Assembly: GCA_900769985.1 (NCBI GenBank)
Contig: CAAGIS010000177.1
Span: 1-8,834, forward strand
DNA: 8,834 nt
Source of the DNA: Spirochaetia bacterium
Lineage (GTDB): Bacteria; Spirochaetota; Spirochaetia; Treponematales; Treponemataceae
Direction of reading: 5' to 3'
Shown: in pieces, positions 1-5,106 of the stretch
Layout: each line of letters starts with the position of its first letter
How positions within the stretch are numbered: position 1 is the first letter of the stretch
Translations under genes and position numbers: made by a program
The notes under the pieces: generated by a model
Told to the model about the DNA's origin: nothing
Database searches by the model: none
What the model saw: the letters and a program-made list of their open reading frames with translations, nothing else

Positions 1-1119
1 CGTCCTTCGTTTGTTTTGGGCGGTCGCGGTATGGAAGTTATTTATGATGAAAATACTTTAAAAGAATATGTTGCAAAGGCTGTTGGCGTTACTCCTGACC
101 GTCCGCTTTTGATTGACCGCTTCTTGAAAAATGCTCTTGAATGTGAATCTGATGCTTTGGCTGACGGAACTAACGTTTACATTCCGTCTGTTATGGAGCA
201 CGTTGAACTTGCGGGCGTTCATTCGGGAGATTCGGCTTGTGTAATTCCTCCTGTTTCTATTCCTGCTGAAAACTTGAAGACGATTAAGGAATATACTACA
301 AAAATTGCTTCGGCTTTGAAAGTTTGCGGTTTGATGAACATGCAGTACGCAATCGAAGACGGCAAGGTTTATGTCATTGAAGCTAACCCTCGTGCATCGC
401 GAACTGTTCCGCTTGTTTCAAAAGTGTGCGACACTCAGATGGCACGCCTTGCAACAAGATTGATGCTTGGTGAAACTATTGAAAGTCTTGGGCTTAAAGA
501 CAAGGTGATTCCATATTACGGAGCAAAAGAGGCTGTTTTGCCTTGGAGCCGATTCCCTGGAGTTGACCCGATTTTGGGACCTGAAATGCGTTCTACTGGA
601 GAAGTTTTGGGACTTGCTGAAACTTTCCCTCTGGCATTCTATAAATCACAGGAAGCTGCTGGTTCGGAACTTCCACACGCTCCTGCTGCCTGGGAAAACA
701 AAAAAGTTTTAATTTCTTTGAGCAACAAGGAAAGCCAGAAAGACCAGGTTTTGATGATTGGAAAAACTCTCAAAGATTTGGGATTTACTCTTGTAGGCAC
801 TCAGGGAACGGCCGACTTCTACAACGCAAACGGAATTAAATGTGAAGTAGTAAACAAAATCGGCGGCGGACGTCCTGATGTTGTTGATATGATTATGAAC
901 AAGGAAGTTTGCCTCGTAATCAATACACCAAAGGCAAAACGCAACTACGCTGAAGACCGCAAAACAATTCGCAAAGTGTGCCTCAAATACAAGGTAAGTT
1001 ACATCACAACGCTCGCTGGGGCTGTTGCCGCTGTAAAGGGAATTGAGGCGGTAAAAGGCGGCCACGGTGGTGAAGGAAGCGTAAAATCCCTTCAAGAGTA
1101 TCATGCGATGATTAGGTAA
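1..1119 (+). CDS. carB: Carbamoyl-phosphate synthase large subunit, C-terminal part (5' end outside window)
   Basis: The reading frame is open from base 1, beginning RPSFVLGGRGMEV, and ends at TAA 1117-1119. The visible 372 residues are the last third of a protein usually near 1,070 aa. The first ~230 residues are the end of the second ATP-grasp domain, which phosphorylates carbamate. EANPRASRTVP (about residues 127-137) is the conserved metal/ATP-binding segment. Residues ~233-335 form the MGS-like allosteric domain, beginning KKVLISLSNKE and including GTQGTADF and NTPKAKRNYAEDR, which in the family binds effectors such as UMP. With the glutaminase subunit CarA the enzyme makes carbamoyl phosphate for pyrimidines and arginine in the cytoplasm. 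The TTG at 16 is an internal Leu codon, not a start. The domain order is intact and I see no frameshift. A terminator follows about 100 bp downstream. Confidence 0.96.
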   Translation, partial: RPSFVLGGRGMEVIYDENTLKEYVAKAVGVTPDRPLLIDRFLKNALECESDALADGTNVYIPSVMEHVELAGVHSGDSACVIPPVSIPAENLKTIKEYTTKIASALKVCGLMNMQYAIEDGKVYVIEANPRASRTVPLVSKVCDTQMARLATRLMLGETIESLGLKDKVIPYYGAKEAVLPWSRFPGVDPILGPEMRSTGEVLGLAETFPLAFYKSQEAAGSELPHAPAAWENKKVLISLSNKESQKDQVLMIGKTLKDLGFTLVGTQGTADFYNANGIKCEVVNKIGGGRPDVVDMIMNKEVCLVINTPKAKRNYAEDRKTIRKVCLKYKVSYITTLAGAVAAVKGIEAVKGGHGGEGSVKSLQEYHAMIR

Positions 1120-1215
1120 GGTGGTGCACTGGTTGGAAACGGCTGACACCGTTTCTGTGGTGTTCTGCGGTTAAGTGCTTGCATATCGGGTATTGAAATT
1201 ATCGTTATAAAACAG

Positions 1216-1251
1216 AAAGCCAGTCTTGAGTTATTCGGATTGGCTTTTTTT
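1216..1251 (+). terminator. Rho-independent terminator after carB
   Basis: AAAGCCAGTC (1216-1225) pairs with GATTGGCTTT (1238-1247): ten pairs with one G.T wobble and a 12-nt loop. The 3' arm runs into a T tract ending at 1251. It lies 97 bp beyond the carB stop. The rest of 1120-1302 contains only a small 7-bp hairpin (GAAACGG/CCGTTTC, 1136-1155) and no gene that I can support. Confidence 0.85.
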
Positions 1252-1302
1252 ATTGCAGAAAAATAACTTGCAATAAAAAAAGCTGATGTTAGATTAGTTT
1301 TA

Positions 1303-1310
1303 AAATGTTT
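1303..1310. repeat. Left 8-bp target-site duplication (AAATGTTT)
   Basis: AAATGTTT directly abuts the left inverted repeat and recurs in the same orientation immediately outside the right inverted repeat at 5062-5069. The match is exactly 8 bp: the bases before it differ (A against the element tip G), as do those after (element tip C against T). An AT-rich 8-bp duplication is typical of IS1595-family transposition. Its perfect state suggests recent or undisturbed insertion. Confidence 0.88.
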
Positions 1311-1338
1311 CGGAATTATCCCCTAACACACTCCTAGT
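1311..1338 (+). repeat. Left terminal inverted repeat (IRL)
   Basis: CGGAATTATCCCCT (1311-1324) is identical to the reverse complement of 5048-5061. The similarity continues inward as T/A-A-T/C-ACACTC, giving 24 of 28 positions. It is the probable transposase binding and cleavage site at the left end. Confidence 0.92.
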
Positions 1339-1384
1339 GCCTCTAAAAAATACACTTTTTTTGTATTATTTTGATTAATTACCA

Positions 1385-1416
1385 TTGACAAAATATCAAA
1401 AGTATTATAATATAAT
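1385..1416 (+). promoter_or_regulatory. Probable sigma-70 promoter for the transposon's leading genes
   Basis: A perfect -35 TTGACA lies at 1385-1390. The AT-rich stretch downstream contains TATAAT at 1406-1411 (spacer 15) and 1411-1416 (spacer 20), with TAATAT at 1408-1413 giving the ideal 17-bp spacer, so the exact -10 is uncertain. The -10 region is itself an inverted repeat, TATTATA-A-TATAATA (1403-1417), which could be an operator, though low-complexity AT sequence makes this weak. A strong Shine-Dalgarno site (AAGGAGG, 1421-1427) follows. Confidence 0.6.
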
Positions 1417-1433
1417 AATCAAGGAGGTACAGA

Positions 1434-1526
1434 ATGGGTAACAAACCTAATAAAACAGACTGGATTATTGCGATAGCCGCCTTGATAACTGCAATCGCAA
1501 CAATCCTAGAAGTAGTTTTGAAATAA
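1434..1526 (+). CDS. 30-aa hydrophobic peptide, possible type I toxin-like membrane peptide
   Basis: ATG 1434 follows a strong AAGGAGG (1421-1427) by 6 nt, and the frame ends at TAA 1524-1526. The peptide starts MGNKPNKTDW and then has one hydrophobic helix, IIAIAALITAIATILEVVL, ending in Lys. A short polar, positively charged N-terminus, a single transmembrane span and a C-terminal charge resemble the general plan of small membrane toxins of type I toxin-antitoxin systems and holin-like peptides. I do not recognise a specific family. It is the first gene of the transposon, with its own probable promoter upstream and a hairpin terminator just after its stop, so it may be a separate short transcript. 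A candidate antisense promoter lies just beyond the terminator. That it is a real gene is supported mainly by the strong ribosome-binding site; toxin function is inference only. Confidence 0.55.
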   Translation: MGNKPNKTDWIIAIAALITAIATILEVVLK

Positions 1527-1531
1527 ACTAC

Positions 1532-1566
1532 AAGGCAGGCTCTGGAGAGAGTGCCTGTCTTTATAA
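1532..1566 (+). terminator. Hairpin terminator after the 30-aa peptide gene
   Basis: AAGGCAGGC (1532-1540) pairs with GCCTGTCTT (1553-1561) over nine positions including one G.T, with a 12-nt loop. The following TTATAATACTTTTTT gives an imperfect U tract. It would separate the tiny-peptide transcript from the transposase genes, which would then depend on read-through or a weak internal promoter. Confidence 0.55.
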
Positions 1567-1591
1567 TACTTTTTTACTAAAGGAGTATCAA
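1563..1591 (-). promoter_or_regulatory. Candidate antisense promoter facing the 30-aa peptide gene
   Basis: On the minus strand, TTGATA (1591-1586) and TATTAT (1568-1563) are separated by exactly 17 nt. Transcription would start near 1556, inside the terminator hairpin, and run leftward over the 30-aa reading frame, as antitoxin RNAs of several type I systems do. A weak minus-strand hairpin with a U run (TGTATT/AATACA around 1347-1367) could end it. The region is AT-rich, so a chance match is possible. Confidence 0.3.
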
Positions 1592-1593
1592 GT

Positions 1594-1668
1594 ATGAAAA
1601 GGACATATCTTTATTTTGCGGTATTTTTAATAATACTTGCAGCATACTTTATAATTAAGGTGGTGTAA
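1594..1668 (+). CDS. 24-aa hydrophobic peptide
   Basis: ATG 1594 is preceded by AAGGAG (1580-1585) with 8-nt spacing, and the stop is TAA 1666-1668. The peptide is MKRTYLYFAVFLIILAA followed by YFIIKVV: a basic N-terminus and one transmembrane helix with almost no other residues. The stop lies 2 nt before the ATG of the next gene, so translation may be coupled to the 66-aa protein. It may be a tiny membrane protein in its own right or a leader peptide setting expression of the downstream genes. No family is recognised. Confidence 0.45.
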   Translation: MKRTYLYFAVFLIILAAYFIIKVV

Positions 1669-1670
1669 AA

Positions 1671-1871
1671 ATGACAGATTCTAAGCACGGCGGAAAGCGT
1701 GAGGGTGCTGGCAGACCAAAAGGAACGACAAAAGAAAATAAAAAGGTCTACAAAACATTTAGCGTTTCGTGCTTAGAACACGAACTTGCATTGATAAAAA
1801 GCAATGCGGAAAAACAGGGAAAGACACCAAGCCGGTATTTGGTTGACCTTGCCCTAAAAGATGATAACTAA
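1671..1871 (+). CDS. 66-aa basic protein, probable ribbon-helix-helix DNA-binding protein
   Basis: ATG 1671 follows AAGGTGG (1656-1662). The N-terminal third is Gly/Arg/Lys-rich, with GGKREGAGRPKGTTKE, an AT-hook-like basic motif common in small mobile-element and phage proteins. From about residue 26 the sequence KVYKTFSVSCLEHELALIK looks like a beta strand plus helix, and the rest (KQGKTPSRYLVDLALK) like a second helix. This fits a ribbon-helix-helix fold in which the strand pairs in a dimer and reads the major groove. It sits 15 bp upstream of the transposase in the same direction, so the two are probably co-transcribed. It could repress the element's promoters (the AT palindrome at 1403-1417 or the 24-bp palindrome at 2809-2832) or assist transposition. 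The fold is judged by eye and the function is inferred from context. Confidence 0.72.
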   Translation: MTDSKHGGKREGAGRPKGTTKENKKVYKTFSVSCLEHELALIKSNAEKQGKTPSRYLVDLALKDDN

Positions 1872-1886
1872 AAGCAGGAGGCATAT

Positions 1887-2798
1887 ATGACATTCTTTGA
1901 TTTTATGGAAAAATTTCCGACTGACAAAGCCGTTATAAAATACTTTCTCAAAATTAGATATAATGATGTTCTTATATGCCCTCACTGCGGTTCAAAAGTT
2001 CGTGTTCAGCATAGAAACGACAATCTAAAACTATGTAATTGCCATAACTGCAATAACACATTCTCACCATTCAAAAACACAATCTTTGAAAAATCATCAA
2101 CAGACATTCGTAAATGGTTCTATGCAATCCACTTGTTTTTGAACTCAAAAAAAGGAATTTCCGGCTTGCAGTTACAGCGTGAAATTGGTGTAACATATAA
2201 AACAGCGTGGAGAATGCTCAAGCAGATACGCTCGGCAATGGGCAATACCGATATGACAAAAGCATTTGAAGCAATGGTAGAAATTGACGAAACATATATC
2301 GGCGGCAAACCTAGAAAAAAGAACGGTCAAACAGAGCCTTCAAAGCGTGGACGAGGAACTAAAAAAACTCCTGTTGTAGGTGTAAAAGAAAGAAGCTCAA
2401 GCCACGTATTTGCAAAGGTAGCACTTCCAAACGAAGAAGGCAAGAAACTTACAGGAAAGCAGATTTTCAATATTCTAGACAGTGTATGCAAGAAAGACGC
2501 AACGGTTTTGACCGATGATTTTAAAGGCTACAATTTTATGAATCACGAAAGCACAAATAAAAACAACTATTACAGAATCAGCGTAAACCATTCAGAAAGT
2601 ATTTACAGCCTCGGCAACGGACTTCATACAAACGGAATTGAATCATTCTGGGCATTGCTGAAGCGTGGAATACTCGGAATTTATCATCACGTTTCTGTAG
2701 ACTACTTGCAGGAATATGTAAATGAATTCTGTTTCCGGCAGAACAACGGCACAAGTTCGTTTGATAAACTTTTACAGCAAGGAATCTTTGCGGCGTAA
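1887..2798 (+). CDS. IS1595-family transposase (ISXO2-like)
   Basis: The 303-aa protein has an AGGAGG ribosome-binding site at 1876-1881, 5 nt before the ATG. Residues 31-55 form a zinc ribbon (CPHC at 31-34, CHNC at 52-55) for binding DNA ends. A helical linker (about 75-118, including SGLQLQREIGVTYKTAWRML) resembles a helix-turn-helix. The catalytic core shows D134 in VEIDETYIGGK, D210/D211 in LTDDFKGY, and N249 with K259 in HTNGIESFWALLKRG, matching the D-D-N-K type active site reported for IS1595 transposases; the C-terminal EYVNEFCFRQN is also typical. The frame is intact from start to stop, and length is normal for the family. It should catalyse cut or copy of the whole 1311-5061 unit, consistent with the 8-bp duplication. 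The next gene begins 40 bp downstream behind its own promoter-like sequence. Confidence 0.95.
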   Translation: MTFFDFMEKFPTDKAVIKYFLKIRYNDVLICPHCGSKVRVQHRNDNLKLCNCHNCNNTFSPFKNTIFEKSSTDIRKWFYAIHLFLNSKKGISGLQLQREIGVTYKTAWRMLKQIRSAMGNTDMTKAFEAMVEIDETYIGGKPRKKNGQTEPSKRGRGTKKTPVVGVKERSSSHVFAKVALPNEEGKKLTGKQIFNILDSVCKKDATVLTDDFKGYNFMNHESTNKNNYYRISVNHSESIYSLGNGLHTNGIESFWALLKRGILGIYHHVSVDYLQEYVNEFCFRQNNGTSSFDKLLQQGIFAA

Positions 2799-2801
2799 TA
2801 C

Positions 2802-2838
2802 TTGACACAAAATTTACTGTACAGTAAATTTTTATATT
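2802..2838 (+). promoter_or_regulatory. Probable promoter of the methyltransferase-nuclease pair, overlapped by a palindromic operator
   Basis: TTGACA (2802-2807) and TAAATT (2825-2830) are spaced by exactly 17 nt. The predicted start point (about 2837-2839) coincides with the ATG at 2839, which has no Shine-Dalgarno sequence, so the message may be leaderless. The promoter starts 4 nt after the transposase stop. The spacer and -10 lie inside a perfect palindrome, so a dimeric repressor bound there would block RNA polymerase. Confidence 0.5.
2809..2832. repeat. 24-bp perfect palindrome (operator or terminator stem)
   Basis: AAAATTTACTGT (2809-2820) is followed directly by its reverse complement (2821-2832). 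As DNA it is a strong candidate for a dimeric repressor site; its core ACTGTACAGT resembles the general form of LexA-type and ribbon-helix-helix operators without matching one exactly. As RNA it could fold (AAAATTTAC/GTAAATTTT, 6-nt loop) and, followed by TTT, act as an AT-rich terminator for the transposase gene. Placement over a -35/-10 pair makes the operator reading more attractive. Confidence 0.6.
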
Positions 2839-3944
2839 ATGAACATCAAGGAAGAAACTGCGGTAACTCCTATACATAGGACGGGGGGGGTAATTCCAAT
2901 CTCCATAAAGCAAAAGCCGCAAAAAATGATGAATTCTATACTCAGTTTGATGATATAAACGAAGAGTTAAAGCACTATAAAGAACACTTCAAAAATAAAG
3001 TTGTATTTTGCAACTGCGATGATCCCGAATACAGCAATTTCTATCAGTATTTCAAAATCAATTTTGCCCATCTCGGATTAAAAAAACTCATAACAACGCA
3101 TTATGAAAACGACAAGCCGTCCTATAAACTTGTAATTACAGAATACACGGAAAAAGACCCGCCTAGAGAAACTCTATTGCAGAATGGTGATTTTCGCTCT
3201 GATGAATGTGTAGAATTTCTCAAAGAATCCGATATTGTGGCAACAAATCCACCGTTTTCCCTTTTCAGAGAGTTTGTTTCCCTGCTTGAAAAATACAATA
3301 AAAAGTACATCATAATCGGAAATAAAAATGCAATAGGTTGTAAAGAAATTTTTACGCTAATAAAAGAGAATAGATTATGGCTTGGTTATCGAAATGTTAA
3401 TAAGGATATGTGGTTAATTTTGCCTGATAATGCCGAGAAATATGAAAAAATAAAGATAATAAAAAATGCACAAGGAAAAGAAGAAGAAAAAAAAATGAAA
3501 CACATAATGGCGTGTTGGTATACCAATTTAGATACTAATAAACGTCACGAAGAAATGATTCTTTATGAAAACTATACACCAGAAAAATATCCAAAATATG
3601 ATAACTACGATGCAATAAATGTTAATGATGTTGCTAAAATACCTTGTGATTATTTTGGAATTATGGGAGTTCCTATAACTTTCATTGACAAATATAATCC
3701 AAATCAATTTGAGATTTTGGGTTCTACTCAAAGAGGTTGTCATTCTGCTGTACCAGATATACGCAAATATGATGATTATTGGGAAATGAAGCAGAATGGA
3801 GAAAAAACTGGTTCAACAGGTGGTAAAACAAACGAAAATCCAAATCTACTTATGAATGACAAGAAACATAATTATTTCATAAACAGTGAAGGCAGAGTAA
3901 TTCAATCTGCTTACACAAGAATTTTTATCCGGAGAAAAAAATGA
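2839..3944 (+). CDS. EcoRI-family adenine-specific DNA methyltransferase, frameshifted at a poly-G tract (probably phase-variable, OFF as written)
   Basis: The conserved frame runs from about 2892 (NSNLHKAKAAKNDEFYTQ) to TGA 3942-3944. It has no ATG, GTG or TTG before the TTG at 3177, which would remove DEFYTQ and CNCDDP, and a TAG at 2877-2879 closes it upstream. ATG 2839 opens another frame (MNIKEETAVTPIHRTGG) that reaches G8 at 2883-2890 and, as written, stops at TAA 2956-2958. One extra G joins them into 368 aa, against about 326 for M.EcoRI. In that numbering DEFYTQ is 31-36, CNCDDP 58-63, and the catalytic NPPF motif IV 137-140. FGIMGVPITFIDKYNP is a conserved C-terminal segment. The product should methylate adenine in a specific duplex site using S-adenosylmethionine. 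Its stop overlaps the nuclease start (ATGA). Alternatives are a sequencing error in the G tract, a plain pseudogene, or -1 frameshifting on G GGG GGG (2883-2889). Confidence 0.88.
2868..2890 (+). repeat. Poly-G (G8) slippage tract with adjoining hairpin
   Basis: Eight consecutive Gs (2883-2890) lie in the methyltransferase 5' coding region, the only long G run that stands out in this AT-rich window. One base upstream is an inverted repeat, TCCTAT-AC-ATAGGA (2868-2881), which might stall polymerase or ribosome. Poly-G tracts of about this length change by slipped-strand mispairing, and poly-G phase variation is documented in spirochaetes (T. pallidum tpr promoters) and Campylobacter. G9 gives the full-length methyltransferase; G8 does not. 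Confidence 0.75.
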
Positions 3945-5023
3945 ACATAGAACTTCACGAGATTTTAGTTAAAGACCTTGTAGAAAATTATATAAACAGT
4001 GATGAAGAAGGAGTGGTTGGATATAACGGCAAGCTGAATATCCGTCCGCCGTATCAGAGAGAATTCGTATACAAGCCGGAACAGCGGGATAAAGTCATTG
4101 ATACAGTAATGAAAAACTTTCCGCTCAATGTTATGTACTGGGTAAAAAGTGGCGACAATTCATTTGAACTTATGGACGGTCAGCAAAGAACTATAAGCAT
4201 TTGTGAATATTTCAAATGTAACTTCCCTGTTAATTTCCGCTATTTTTTCAACCTTACAGATACAGAAAAAGAAGAATTCTTAAATTATAAACTAATGGTA
4301 TATATCTGCGAGGGAAACGATAAAGAAAAACTTGAATGGTTCAAGACAATCAACATTGCAGGAGAAAAACTGTTTGACCAGGAATTACTGAACGCAATGT
4401 ATACAGGCGAATGGCTTACAAGTGCAAAACGCTTTTTCAGCAAAACAAACTGCCCTGCATATAACATCGGAAAAGATTATCTGAACGGCTCTGCAATCCG
4501 ACAGGATTATTTAGAAACCATTTTGAAATGGAAAACAGATAATCAGGTTCAGCAGTATATGGCATTACACCAGCACGATCCAAATGCAAACGAACTGACA
4601 CTTTATTTTCAGAATATAATCAGCTGGGTAAAAACAGCATTTCCAAAATATCGCAAAGAAATGAAAGGCATTGAATGGGGATTTCTTTATAACAAATTCA
4701 AAGATTCACCTATTGATTCAAAAGCCGTTGAAGAAAAAATCACCGCTTTAATGCAGGACGATGATGTAACAAACAAAAAAGGCATTTATGAATATGTTCT
4801 GGACAACGAAGAAAAACACCTCAATATCCGTGCATTTACTCCAAATCAAAAACGAGAAGCCTACGAACGTCAAAACGGAATCTGCAAAGAATGTAATAAA
4901 CATTTTGAAATAGACGAAATGGAAGGCGACCACATAACACCGTGGCACTCCGGCGGAAAAACAACCGCCGAAAACTGCCAGATGTTATGCAAAGACTGCA
5001 ACAGACACAAATCGGGAAAATAA
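3941..5023 (+). CDS. DUF262 (GmrSD-type) protein with C-terminal HNH nuclease
   Basis: The 360-aa protein starts at ATG 3941, inside the ATGA overlap with the methyltransferase stop, with GGAG at 3931-3934, implying translational coupling. The N-terminal half is a DUF262 domain: RPPYQREFVYKPEQRDKVID (35-54) and ELMDGQQRT (76-84), the ParB-like NTP-binding signature of GmrS, DndB/SspE-like and related nucleases. The C-terminus is a complete HNH finger: C315/C318, D330-H331, N345, C350/C353 and a final HKSGK. It is a classical McrA-like HNH rather than the DUF1524 module of GmrD. Relatives are NTP-dependent nucleases of type IV restriction or of modification-sensing defence. Beside a methyltransferase it may be the restriction half of the pair, or a nuclease that senses methylation state. 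No motif is missing and the frame is intact. Specificity cannot be read from sequence. Confidence 0.88.
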   Translation: MNIELHEILVKDLVENYINSDEEGVVGYNGKLNIRPPYQREFVYKPEQRDKVIDTVMKNFPLNVMYWVKSGDNSFELMDGQQRTISICEYFKCNFPVNFRYFFNLTDTEKEEFLNYKLMVYICEGNDKEKLEWFKTINIAGEKLFDQELLNAMYTGEWLTSAKRFFSKTNCPAYNIGKDYLNGSAIRQDYLETILKWKTDNQVQQYMALHQHDPNANELTLYFQNIISWVKTAFPKYRKEMKGIEWGFLYNKFKDSPIDSKAVEEKITALMQDDDVTNKKGIYEYVLDNEEKHLNIRAFTPNQKREAYERQNGICKECNKHFEIDEMEGDHITPWHSGGKTTAENCQMLCKDCNRHKSGK

Positions 5024-5033
5024 AAAAAGACAT

Positions 5034-5061
5034 ATTAAGAGTGTATAAGGGGATAATTCCG
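5034..5061 (-). repeat. Right terminal inverted repeat (IRR)
   Basis: The reverse complement begins CGGAATTATCCCCT, identical to the left end, and continues with ACACTC at the same offset; 24 of 28 positions agree with 1311-1338. It begins 10 bp after the nuclease stop, so the cargo fills the element to its edge. Confidence 0.92.
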
Positions 5062-5069
5062 AAATGTTT
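5062..5069. repeat. Right 8-bp target-site duplication (AAATGTTT)
   Basis: This is an exact copy of 1303-1310, directly abutting the right inverted repeat. The 37 bp from here to the stop of the receptor gene (5107) hold no other feature and no terminator that I can see for that gene. Confidence 0.88.
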
Positions 5070-5106
5070 TTATATGTTTCCATAAGTCCAATGTAGCTTG
5101 CTCATG

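Larger units (their letters stand above)
1311..5061 (+). mobile_element. IS1595-family transposon with restriction/modification-like cargo (3,751 bp)
   Basis: The element is bounded by inverted repeats 1311-1338 and 5034-5061 (24/28 matching; outer CGGAATTATCCCCT perfect) and by the 8-bp direct repeat AAATGTTT. All genes inside are on the + strand: 30-aa and 24-aa membrane peptides, a 66-aa small basic protein, an IS1595-type transposase, an EcoRI-family adenine methyltransferase with a poly-G frameshift, and a DUF262-HNH nuclease. IS1595-family elements carrying passenger genes are known (transporter IS, for example tISCpe8 with a lincomycin-resistance gene), so this architecture has precedent although the cargo differs. 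Insertion is between convergent carB and the chemotaxis receptor gene. The complete ends, duplicated target and intact transposase motifs suggest an element able to move. Family assignment rests on the transposase sequence and duplication length; no ISfinder search was possible. Confidence 0.92.

Noticed and set aside
709..1149. Minus-strand 146-aa open frame under carB
   Set aside because: It is antisense to the conserved MGS domain of carB, with composition expected of a shadow frame and no family resemblance.
1136..1155. Hairpin GAAACGG/CCGTTTC after carB as a terminator
   Set aside because: No T tract follows; the hairpin at 1216-1247 is a much better terminator.
2809..2832. Exact LexA (SOS) box
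   Set aside because: The palindrome has CTGT and ACAG but with no spacer between them, whereas the E. coli-type site has eight bases between; no claim of SOS control is justified.
2578..2922. Minus-strand 114-aa open frame across the transposase end and the poly-G tract
   Set aside because: It overlaps the conserved transposase catalytic region and the methyltransferase start on the opposite strand, has no ribosome site or recognisable motif, and is a shadow frame.
3177..3944. TTG 3177 as the true start of a 255-aa methyltransferase
   Set aside because: It lacks a ribosome site and would delete DEFYTQ and CNCDDP, conserved N-terminal parts of the EcoRI methyltransferase family that are plainly encoded in the same frame upstream to about 2892.
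1300..5072. Transposon ends placed at TTTCGG (1308 and 5064)
   Set aside because: TTT/AAA also match as inverted repeat, but that placement leaves no flanking direct repeat. Ends at 1311 and 5061 give an exact 8-bp AAATGTTT duplication, as expected of IS1595.
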